26,299 nucleotides of DNA. It comes from Saccoglossus kowalevskii. Taxonomy: Eukaryota; Hemichordata; Enteropneusta; Harrimaniidae. The stretch's first letter is position 1. The number at the start of each line of letters is the position of its first letter. Location: contig NW_003126891.1 of assembly GCF_000003605.2 (NCBI RefSeq), positions 1-26,299 of the forward strand, written 5' to 3'. The position numbers were made by a program, and so were the translations under genes. This document shows, one piece after another, positions 10,880 to 22,800 of the stretch. A model generated the notes under the pieces. That model had not been told where the DNA came from and ran no database searches. It was given only the letters and a program-made list of their open reading frames with translations.

Positions 10880-13789
10880 ACTGATAAAGCTCAACACGTT
10901 AACTTTATACTGCCACACATTCCTCAAAGGGTGTTGCGTGAATGACTAACGTGTCCTTAGCAACAATACAATTTAAGCCCAATCAGATACTCTACTTGTA
11001 TGAATTTTCTGTCAAATCATTTTAGAGACAATGATAGTTAATCACTAAGTCTTTACAACTTTAAAAGAAATACGATTCATTAACAATGTCTTTATGCAAT
11101 GTACCCTGTAAAGAGGATACCAAGGAGAGTGGGGTCAAAACACACTTGACCAATGAGTTCTACAAATCAATTTTATAACCTGAAGTATAATCACTGATAA
11201 GCTGGGAAAGAAAGGTGAAGTAAAAATCTTTGAAAACAATAATTTCTCCAATTCTTATTGAAAGATATACTTGGATGTGCTTCACTTGAAATATTTTGAT
11301 AAATCCAGAATCAATCAAATTATAATCTGCCCAATTTGAATCACATTGTATGATCAGTAACCAACCACTCTAGTAAGGAACGCTCTAATTGGTTAACAGC
11401 TCCAACAGATGAGAGCTACCTGGATGTGATTTGCATAGTCATTTGGTCAGATGTAGTTTGACAGCCATATAGTAAAATCAAATCTTTCATGGCAGAATTT
11501 TTCAATCTAATAAATCAAGGAAATCATCAGTTTCAGGTTGGCCTTTCAAGTGCAATAATTTGTTCCCGCAAAGATTTTGTTGCAATATTTTGCACATCTT
11601 TATTTTTCAATATTTTTTTGGCCTAATTTTGACTAAACAGACACAATTTGATATTACCTACAGGTCTTGATCGAAATGTTTGAAAAATAGAAAAATTATG
11701 CAGTATTAATTTTGTGAATGGTGACAAAAATTATCTGTTACTGGAAAGGTTTAACAGACAGAACACATACTAAACTATTTCACAACAGTGAAAGTGAAGT
11801 GGATGCTTAACGGTGGAAAAGACTGATGAGAACACAAAGTATAAACTTGACTGTATTACCATTTTATTCACTATGATAAAACCCATAGTAGAAAAAAAAA
11901 GATGTTCATGAACTACACAATTCAAGTATAAAAGTACTCATCTTCGTAATCTCTGACAAGCAAGAAACAAAGAATAATAGTGGTTGTACTTTACTTGCAT
12001 AAAACAATTTGTAATAGTCAGGTTTCCAGTCATAAATAAACATTGCACACAAAGTGCCTGGCGAGATCTCGTTGGGGGCGAGAATTCATATTGTTCTTTC
12101 CCATGAACACATTACTGTTCTCCTGATGTAACTATATTTAAAACAGTTGACATGACGATGAAGAAAACGAAACACTATTCAGGATCTTGGACATTTTTTT
12201 TGGTAAAGGGGAAAACAAATTTAAAAAAATAATCTTGAGATCAGTAAAATGAGAAGAAATGTTTGTAATATCTGTTTTTAAACCAAAATGGCTCAAATTA
12301 GAGGGTATTCTTTCTGTGCTTGCACAGGAGACCAAGTATGGCAATTCTATATGATGAAAAGTTAAAATATACAGATACTCAATTTAAAAGATTCTTACAT
12401 TACAAACGTGCATGCATTCAACAGGCATTTTGATTGGCTGACTTACATTGAGCAACCAATGGGATGAGTCCTTGCATAACAAGATTAAACAAGAATCTTA
12501 CAGTATTAGGAGACCAATGGAGTTCTTGAAAGGTCAAGCAAAGGATTAGACAGACTACAATCTGCTATAGTCAGCCAAGGGGTTACACATGTTAGATTAT
12601 TTCAGCTTTGAATATTACATACGTATAACAGACTGCTTAAGCTTAAGCAACACTGCCAGTTCTTGATTTCAAAATGTACTGTAATGACGTCTGAACTGTT
12701 AACCCATCAAAATCACATTTAGTTATCTAAAATTAAACATAAAACACCAAACCATGTGTAGATTTGTCTGTGCATTTAATACAGAAAAATTAATGATTTA
12801 TATACAAATACTTTTATAGACAATGCTAATCTTTTCAAGGGAGATGCAGACTAGTGTAAAAATATCATTCCACATAAGCTTTCGAAAACCCTGTTCACTA
12901 GAATTTGTTTTCAATTTTGTTATTTAATTACATACTGTATCTACTCTGCATGTTACAGTATAGTGTTAAATATAATATAGTAGTGTTTAAGTCTAGACAA
13001 CGAGTATAAAATCTGCTTCAGACTTGCTCACCGAAAACTGTGTAGACGCCCTCTTTCAAATTAGGAAAAAATGTGCTGAAACACTATAAATAAATAATAC
13101 ATTTTTAAAAATTGAACCATGCCAGGAAATGGCAGTTACAATAGTTACAATAGTTTCTGACAGTGAAAGATGTTCATGTGTGTGAGTGGATTAATATATT
13201 TCAAATGCCATGAAACCATGAAAATGTTGCATTGGTTGGGCTCATTTATTTCTTATTATGTGCAAGACAGTAATCTAGCACGTCACGAACCAGCTTCAAA
13301 TAAGCCTACAAGTTGTTTACGTCGTCTGGCAGACTATTACACACACCAGAAACCTTAAAATGCTCTATTGATTGATCAAGGCACCCCATGTTGCTCAATT
13401 TTTCCATAGCATGACACCTAAACAACATGATTTTTACAGAGGGAAAAAAACAGTGCATATCACCTAGTTATCAAAACTACACACAAGATAAAATACTGCC
13501 CTTGGGCAACAATTATTGTTGTGTTTTTTTAAATAGCAATTAATGAAAAATAAACTGTAACATCACTTAAAATTATTTAAAAATATGACTACAAGACGAG
13601 AATAATGATCAAAAATAAAATGATCAAATTAAATAATCTAATTTAGACGCTAGAAGTTAATGTATAATAGACGGTCAAGTTTCCTTAAAAATAAATTACA
13701 TGGCGGAATATACCATTTATGAAGGAGGAGAGGTATGTAATGAGATGTATAAATAAAAGGCTGGATGTTCATTGAATTGGTTCCTGTCA

Positions 13790-13835
13790 TCACCTTTTTA
13801 TTTGAGCTGTGATCCATTCTAAACCCTGATACAAC
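13790..13835 (-). CDS. ARL5: ARL5 exon 6 (C-terminus and stop)
   Basis: This exon encodes the last base of codon 164 through residue 178 and the stop, ending [14 protein letters not shown]. The acceptor is TTTCTTCTTAG|G. The C-terminus is one residue shorter than the human form. Confidence 0.93.
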
Positions 13836-16800
13836 CTAAGAAGAAAGGATATTGTGATTAAAAGAAGGGGACACGAGTATTAAGTCAGAAACGTAAATAT
13901 AAAGATGTCATGCATAAACCAAACGGGACTTAACAGCCAAGTAAAATGTCAACACAAATCTTTGAGGAAACAAAATATTGAGTAGCTATGGACAAAATTT
14001 GTATTACTGAACAGTAAATTCAACTTTTGTCACCTTTCAATAAAACCCACATATTTTTTACATAATTTTAATCAAAATCTGTAGCTAATAGGAAATTACA
14101 GGGTAGGTCAATTTGGTTCATATTATTAATAAAATGCATAAAGATGTGCAAAATATAGCATACAAATTTGTTGGTGGAAAAATAATGATTATTGAAAGGG
14201 TCAATTTTGCACTCTTGTTTTGTGTCTCTATATTAGAGAAGATAAAATGAGAATTATATTTATTTGTATGCCATAAAGTCATTGAAACGCGACTCGATAT
14301 GACCATAATGACACTACTGTCATTCACAAAAGTGTGTGCTACGAATAACGCAAATATGAGCAATATATTTGTTCACAAAAAGCACAAGAATATATCCAGC
14401 AACAGAAATTACTTATGTTTGTATTTTTTTGTTAAGGTTTAAAACCCAAAACTATTGTACATATATAGTGGTATAATCTATCACACAATAAATCACATTA
14501 GAGAGTAAAACGATAACTTACCCCTCACCAGTAAGAGCACAGCATGCCTGAATGTGCCAACCGTGGTCTTTTATTGATGTTAAGTTTAATTGTTGTGAGA
14601 TTTCTGTGGCAGACATGGAACCTTTAATGTCTTGTTTATTGGCATACACAAGTACTGCTGCATGTTTTAAATCCTGTAGTTGGTAAAAATATAAATATAA
14701 AAATTTTCCACAATATTGACAGAAAAATAATGATAAACCTAGAATGAACCATTTCCGAGACTTTTTGAGTAGCAACATCTTGAATTTAAAAGAATGATTG
14801 CCAGATCAATGAGCTGTGTGGAAGCATGTTCACTTTACTAAATAAGCTTGATGAGATTTGTGATGGAGAGCAACATGTAGTTTACTAAAATACATCATGG
14901 TGTGTCCATTGTCATTTCTGTATTAAAGGTAACTGAACACCTGTACATATACATGATCCGCATATTCAGTATATAACACATTTTTGGTTTAATTATGTAC
15001 ACTTATATTGGAGATGCACTTCTAATAAAGCAGAACAGCTGTGCACACATCACAAACTTACAATTGGTGACAAAATAAACTGATCATGAAAACCATTACC
15101 ATCGCTTTGGATTTCTAGAAGTACGGTGCCCTGAGCTTTCTATCAATATTGTGGGTCATAAGATTTGTAAATCATGAAGACCAACCAACCTCAGACAGAA
15201 GCTACCACAGAAGGCAGCTGCTTCATCTGTAGCCAGTGACAGTTTAGCATCTGTAATATCTATCAGTGTTTTAGAGAACTATCACAGAATTTCTCTAAAG
15301 AGTTAACAGAACAGCAAGCAGAAGGTGCCATCACATGCACCTAGCAAGGAGGAGCTACAGATGCCACTACTGGAACGTTGGGAGAGGTTCTGCAGCTGGT
15401 GGTGACGCAGCAGCTGCAGCTTAGCAAGAGAAGGTGACAAACTCTGCAGCCAATGCATCTGCAAAAAATTCACCTCCAGCAATAGAACAGCATGTTCAAG
15501 AAGAAGGTAATCAGGATGTAGGTTCTGTGCAAGTGGCTATGGCTGGGGAAGATGCTGTGGAACAAGAGTCCCAAAACACACAGGTGATCACCATTATTCA
15601 ATCCGGTGAAGGTTCAGATGAACAGATCGTTGTCACTATAAATGCAAACGTGGATGGCCCTGTTGACCCCTCTCAAGTACAACAAGCTGTTGAGCAAGCA
15701 GGACATGCAGTTGTTCCTGAAGTAACATGTGCCGAGTTAGCAACAGTGAAGCCAGAGATTGAAGATGAAGGTACAGAGAAACGTCTTCTATTAAAGAAAC
15801 AATCCGTTAATTCCAATGTTATCAATCTCCCTCGAAACATGGAAGAGTTTAATTTGAAATTAAATTGTAAAGTTGTACAGAGAAGCATCACCCACAAAAT
15901 CAACTGTTCACAGGCATCATCATGATCTGCAATGCAGGGCTCATCAACAGTTGTAATTTGAATAAGGACGACAAGGTTCCACGATATGTCAGGTGACCTG
16001 ATCAGAAGATACTCCTGGTTTAATGGTAATGGTGCAGTGTGCCCTCTAAACCATTTTGACACAACACTGATTGCAAGGAGATTTCCAAATGATACAATCA
16101 GGAAGTGAAAAGGTGATTCATAAAAGATACTTTCCCTTAAAAAGGTTTGGTAAACGTATTGTAATTGTAAAACAAAAACAATTTTATTTGTACATAAATG
16201 GCATCAGATGCCACCTAGATTCTTTTACTTTTACTATCATACTTTTCCCCAAAACTTGACGAACCAAACAAGGAATGTTACTATGCAATGCGTGACACTA
16301 ATGTGCTCTATTGAAGTCTAAATAGATTCACTCAAATTTCTATTTTTCATTTTTGACTCAAAAAAAAAAAAATCACCAACCATTTATGTCACAAGGCGGT
16401 GGTGTGTTCTGGTTTGTCTATCTTGACTTTTTGTGGATAAAATCTCCACACATGATCACTAACTCATAATCATACATTGTAGGTACATACATCTATATTC
16501 AATTCATGACTGTATACAAGATGATGGAAAAACTATCTGTATTTGTCCATAACTTGATAAGAGGTATTTAAAGCCGGTCGATTTGTTTATGGTCAATACC
16601 CTACATGATTTGTTTTACTCATTTACCATTCAATCTGTCTCAAGTTCATCCATCTATCCATCCTTACAAACTAATCCCTACATACAAGCATAGAGACATG
16701 CATCCATCCATCCATCTCTCTCTCTCTCTCTCTTCCATGCACAATACACCACCTTTGCTGTACTCACCTCGTGTGCTAACATTTTATAAAGTTCAGCTTT

Positions 16801-19800
16801 TGTTATATGAAGTCTTTCTCTATCTGTACTATCAATTACAAGAATTACAAACTGAAATGAAAACAAATACAAATAAATTACAGGCACATCACATCAGAAT
16901 CATTAGGATCAAGGATGGGCAGTAACTGTAAGTGATCATTATTTTCCTATTTTATTCATCATTTCATATTCTAATTTGACTTGTACATGAATCTAATTTA
17001 CTGAATTTTGTTTATCAATTCGTGTATAATTAATGCGTTTTATACATTATGTACATAAAGTGCATCTTCACAGAGTGACATAATAAAGGACACAACATCA
17101 GTTTGATGTCACTATACTGTAGAACCATTTTTTTTATTGAACGAGTTGTCTGAATTTGACCATGCCCTTTGTTATATAATATTATTCCCTTTATCATAGT
17201 TTGTTTCAATATGAATACATGTATTTATTAATTTATTATTATCTTTTATTATTTTTTATTTCAGGACAAGCCCATATATAAAAAGTAAGAAAAGAAAAAT
17301 ATAAACAAATATGCCATATACGTAATTTAAAAAAAGTATCACTAGATAATAAATTGATTAAAACAGTTCTTACTCAACAAAATACGTTGTGAAAAACTGT
17401 AGCACATTTAACCTGAAAATCATCAACATGTAGTCTGGCGAAAGTCTCTGTGATACTACTATTAAAAGAACGTTGTTATACGCAACACAAATACGATTAA
17501 AATCTGCCACAGTAAAATCTGACCATAGGTAACTACAATACAAATTTGAACAATAACTACAGGAAGAGAACATTTACTAAATCTACGTAAAAAAAATTTG
17601 GCTCGAGCAAACAATCCACGCATGTGTTTTCTCATACAAATACTGTCTTTTCCGTCCTGGGTACAATGATATCCTAAATAACAATACTGACTAACAAATT
17701 TTAGTGGCTTGCCATTAAGATAAACATTGGGAACTCGTTTAATGCCACACTGGGAACACCAAGACACAGGGTCGAATTTCAAGAATAAAACTTGCTTTAC
17801 CCCGGTATGTCAGCGAATTAAGTTGTATTACTCACTGAAATTGGCTACAAAGTATGGTAAGTACTAGTATTGTAATCAATGCACGGTTACTTTTTTAGTA
17901 ACCGTGATCAGTGCAAGTCGCAACGGCCGGGAAAAACTACCGCTTGTAATCCAAGATGGCGATGACCTCATTAGCATAATTTTGTTCATGCACATATTGA
18001 TACATCACATCGTAATTACTGAAGAATAGCAGACAGGGTTATGAAACAAATCTTTTATTACTGATGTGAAATGTTTACAAACTATTATGAATACATAAAC
18101 ATATCCAAATGGCGATACAAAAAGACTGAAAATACACTCTGGTCGACCTCATTAACATGATTTATTCAGGCACCCACACACATGACAAAATTACAAAAAT
18201 AACAGTAAAGGATTATCGAAAATGTAAATGATTGAGCGGAGACTTGTAAATAAACATGAATTCAAATGATAATGGTTTACGGTAGTGTCTATAAGTTTAT
18301 TGCATTAATTATAGCTCGTTGCCATCCTCATCGATGTTGAATCCCTTGAAGTCCAAATCATCATCGTCGTCGCCATCATCATCAAACAGTAAACCAACTG
18401 CTTCATTCTGTAAGTCGGTGTCTGATTCATGGATTATTTTTTCTGATATCATATCATCTTGTGATCCATCAGGGTTGTTTGCAATCGCTGTCACAAGGAA
18501 CGATTTGATGACGACATCGGTCGAAACTGCTGCCCAAGAACGATTAACCCAATCGAGGACGTCTTGTCTTGTCGGTTGCTTCAGGTTGTTCTTCGCTGTT
18601 CGCTTGTCTTTTGTACTGTACCCACTCCCGACATAGATTATCCTTGAAAGCCTTATTAACGCTAACACCCATCTATACTGCAATATTGGATTCATCGTGA
18701 AAGCAGAACGTGTGCACCACATGTTGCGTGGAACTTACGTCGTTAAGTTCCAATGAGTTTTTACGTAAAAACACAACAAAACTGCCCTTTTCAGGGCCAC
18801 CACACACTCCAAAAAGAGAACTACCGTAACAAACACACTATTTAAATAAATCAAACGTGTTTGGTTTTGACAAATAAAACTTTATTGTTGACCCCGTTCT
18901 TGGCTAAAAATCACCCTGGGCCTTTAACCGAGGATGTTCCCAACATGCAACTTTTGTGAAAACAGGGGGGTGGGCGCTTGCCCAGGGAGGGGCGCGTGCC
19001 CGGGGTAATACGGTACATCGAAAGTCTTACAATAAATAATAGATTATGACGTTCAATAAGCTTTTTAAAAAAAGGGCCAGTGATTAACACGATCAAAGGC
19101 ATCCATGAAACATAAAAACACAGGACTATTGTGAGATTTATAAAAATCAATAATTTCCTTAACAGCATAGACACACATGTCAGTGGAATGGTTAGACTTG
19201 AAACCAAATTGAAAATCAGTAGTATCGTAAAATCTGTATTAGAAGCTGCATCCCTATTATAAGTCGCACCCATTTTTTTTGAAAAGTTGAGAATCAAAAA
19301 TTCATTATTTCTTATATGTGTAGATGCTCTAATAAAGCCATATCCTCTCTGTTGTATTGTACCATTTTAATAGAAGCCGCAGCTTCTAATACAGATTTTA
19401 CAGTAGTTATAAAATCCTCTAACCGTTTCAGAAGTATTAATTCTAACAACTTTGACATAGAGGTAGCAACAGCAATCGGACGATAATTGTCACGGGAAGT
19501 GATATCGCTCGAGCGATCTTTTATAATTGGGACAATGATAGTATCTAACAGTTCATTTGGCAAATAACCATGAACAACCAAACCTGTCAAGCACAACGAC
19601 AAAAGTACATATAAACTACCACTGGCATATTTTAGGTGTTCGTGAGAAATATTGTCAGTCCCAACCGTCTTCCGTCCCGATAATCACATAATGCATTCTT
19701 TTACCTCAGCTACTTGAATAATCATGGATGGGTGAAACATAATATTACCTAAACTGGCCTCAACTGAATCAAGAGATTTGCAATTTTTTACAGAATTTAG

Positions 19801-22800
19801 AATACTAGAGAAATGGTCTTTCCACATATCAGCAATATCCACTTCAGTAGATTGATCTACACAACAAGAAATGAATTTGTTTACTTTATCAGAGTTTACT
19901 TCTTTCCAAAACTTAGAAAAATCTTCAATACAATGATGTGTCACAATTTTACCAGAGATGACATCATGAGAATATTTATTGACAAATTACAGTCTTGTGC
20001 ATTTATTGTGGATACGCAATGATCCAACCACGAAGTAGTGCCATGGGATTCACTGTGGGCATGTAAATACAAATAATTAAAATAGACGTATTATTGTTAT
20101 ACTCAATAGAGATGCCAAGAACCAGAGGATCATCAAAACGCTTCATAAGACACCACTAGGCTAGACTCTTCCTCAACAAAATACTGATACCACCAAACAG
20201 ACACCCAACTCTAAGATTGTTAAATTAGTCCATAGCAGACTCCCCACACGAATTAAAATCTGGATGTATACGCGATAATATTCCAAGTTCAGAGGTACAC
20301 AATCAGTGCTCCTGAATGAGACAAATGTCACAACGATTGCACAAATATCGCGCGTCATTTACGGACGATTTAATTCCACGACTGTTAAAAGATGATATTG
20401 TTAGAGAACAAGAACACCCACAGACAACGATGTGGGCTGCATTACAGATGACAGTGTCACGTGGAATCATAATTACAAAAGAAGCATAGGTATCAAATTT
20501 ACTTCTAAGTTTCTCACATTTAGCGTCAATATTCACAGTTTTTTTAATATGCTTCACAATTGAAGATTTTGTAGTATCCGGTGCAAGTCTCGTAACAAAT
20601 ATCTTAGCAGGCAGCTGAGATCAAATAACGACGTGTAGATCAAAATTACAATTACCTTCACCAATTGTAAACACCGGGGGTTTCTTTTTACGTCTCCTAG
20701 TAACAGTGGTAAATCCATATTCATCCGGTAAACCAGATAATTTGATTGGCTGTCGAGTAGGACCACTAGGTTGCGACTCAAAGATAGTCGGTTGAGAAAT
20801 CGCATTTAGTGATTTACTACGCAATCGAGTTTGCTTAACATTCTCACCTGTTGGAGGTGTTATAACGAAATTTGCATACGACTTAATACTGGGGTGCGTT
20901 TCCCCAATCAATACATTATTAATCAAACCATCAGCAATACCCGGGGTCAGCTGCCATCTCTTTTTCAGGCGAAACTTTGTGAGATACACATCCATTATCT
21001 TCAGACAATGACATATTATGTGATTTAGGTACAGTGCTTGAACATGTGTCATCTGACACAACTTTAGCTTTAATATTGGCGATATCGCTACGAAGCTCAC
21101 ACACATTGCGTTCTAAATTAGCCACACTCAAGGCACAATTGATAAATTATTTCTTGCCGCAAGAATTTCAAATCGCGTACCATTCCAGAAACATAAACAT
21201 GATTAAAATCAATCGGAGGAAGCTTAGAGAGATCCCTAGCAACAAACCATGGAAGTGTATGAAGTCTAGTATTTCCATGGGATTTGGGAGATACATTACC
21301 AAGGATATTATTACAAGACAAATGATTTGCTTCATTGAACACAGACAACAATGCACATTTCCACTGAGATCAGTGACCTTTGAATGTATCACCAGTGATC
21401 AGTCAAGTAGAAATAGTCAAAATGTTTTATCAGATTTTGACTACTACTTTCTCAATTTGTGCATGATATTTTCACACAGGACATCTGTCGTTCATACTCA
21501 GGGAAGACTTCACTTTATATGATGAATAAGGTGACCAAGTTTGAAATAGAATTAGTAAAGTTATTTGCACACATTAACAATTATTGACAATGACAAACAT
21601 TTCCCCTTTAATATACATTTCCCTTTCATCTTTGATGATACAGGAAAAGTATTATTATACAAGGGGACTGTGACATATTTGTACTCTGTACTATTTCAGC
21701 AATAGGACTTTCCACACTGTCTGTTCACTTTTGTGATAAATATATAATCCTATGATATTTCCCTTTTTTTTCTCTTAGCATTAATTCTAACCTGTGGTTA
21801 GAATTGACACAAAAATCTACTGATGTCAACCAAAGAGAAAATATCATGGAATTATATACAACATGTAAAGACAAATTCAAATAGAACTGATTGTAAAAAG
21901 AATCATAAATCCAGTTGGTGAACTTGAATCTTGCAATTTTTTAGATGCAAAAAGTGGAAGCCATCTTATCCAAAATACTGAGGTAATAAATATTATTAAA
22001 ATTTAGAAAAAGTGTGGCTAATCTTTCTTTTTCCACTGTGAAGTGTTCTTTGTTGACAAATTGAATAAATCTGCAAAAATGCCAGTATTTTGGCAAGGTC
22101 TTGTACACATTTTGATTTGTATGTCGTATTGCTGTAACAGACCAAATATAGTAACCATTGAGAGCAAAGATAACTTACATCAGTATTAGTATAATACGTA
22201 GGCCAGGCTGATCTAAGAGTTTCTTGACCACCAATGTCCCACATTAAAAAGTGAATATTTTTCCATTGGACTTCTTCCACATTACTTCCTATGGTCGGTG
22301 AAGTATGTACAACCTCACTCATTAAACTGAGAAGAAAAATAAATAGGTCAATAGCGCAGAGACATGTTATCCTACAATTATTAGCAAGTCAAAGGTCAAC
22401 ATTGTCATGGTTCATTGTATGTGTATGTGAAAGCCAGACATTGATCATGCAACAAAAGGTACATTTGAGAGTAAATACTGTAAAATACTTTATTTATGAT
22501 AAATTGCATACAAAACACCCAAACATTTTTTTTACCAAATATTAATTCCAGCTAAAATATAAGTATTTTACAGTAAAAAGCAATCAGAATTAACAATCCA
22601 TTATTGACACAGTGTACATGACTTTCAAATAATCTTCAAACTAGAGCATACAAGAGGAAAGCCATGGTAAATGACTGAGGGAAGAGCCATGGGCAGAAAA
22701 TAATACTCCTCAATAGAAGTATTGGCTAATGCATTCTACAACAAATTTGATTACATAATCTACACTCAATAGAGTACATACGTAGAGTATGTACACATTT

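Larger units (their letters stand above)
9655..13789 (-). other. 3' flank and probable long 3' UTR of ARL5
   Basis: This region lies downstream of the ARL5 stop on the - strand. It is AT-rich and non-coding. A good terminal polyadenylation candidate is AATAAA at 9681-9676 on the - strand, which would make a 3' UTR of about 4.1 kb. Several nearer - strand AATAAA copies exist (for example near 13250), so the true end is unknown. The region contains the tandem duplication at 9954-10166 and the MITE dimer at 10561-10879. Confidence 0.4.
17800..19005 (-). mobile_element. TA-flanked insertion carrying a pogo-type transposase remnant
   Basis: This block interrupts the LINE. Its ends read CCCCGG on the + strand at 17800-17805 and CCGGGG at 19000-19005, each next to a TA dinucleotide (17798-17799 and 19006-19007). 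That fits a Tc1/mariner/pogo TA target duplication, but the inverted match is short and the boundaries are tentative. It holds the transposase C-terminus, a hairpin at 17882-17906 and a histone-like 3' signal on the + strand. Most of the transposase, including the DNA-binding and catalytic region, is absent. Confidence 0.55.
17370..21400 (-). mobile_element. Broken non-LTR retrotransposon (jockey superfamily, CR1/L2-like)
   Basis: This element fills most of ARL5 intron 3 in the same orientation as ARL5. From 5' to 3' on the - strand it has an ORF1-like region (about 21390-20560), an endonuclease start (about 20404-20000), the reverse transcriptase N-terminal half (about 19960-19018), and a thumb-side C-terminal piece (about 17790-17370). 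Frames are broken many times. The stretch that would hold the catalytic YADD motif is missing, lost around the 17800-19005 insertion. A MITE at 19227-19401 also cuts the RT. The exact 5' and 3' ends and target duplication were not found. The element cannot be active. Confidence 0.85.

Noticed and set aside
12634-12649. 16 bp palindrome TGCTTAAGCTTAAGCA
   Set aside because: A simple AT-rich palindrome with no associated feature, so chance is likely in a window of this size.
12933-12960. TACTGTA ... TACAGTA inverted repeat of 28 bp
   Set aside because: It has the same outer bases as the MITE family but no internal similarity and is too short to call an element.
15673-16062. - strand open frame of 129 codons
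   Set aside because: It is the shadow of the + strand coding-like relic at 15434-15925 and has no recognisable domain.
18700-18760. Possible histone H3 C-terminus upstream of the stem-loop (CGTGGAA...ACGTCGTTAAG)
   Set aside because: Only a few bases resemble an H3 ending and the reading frame does not give the expected residues.
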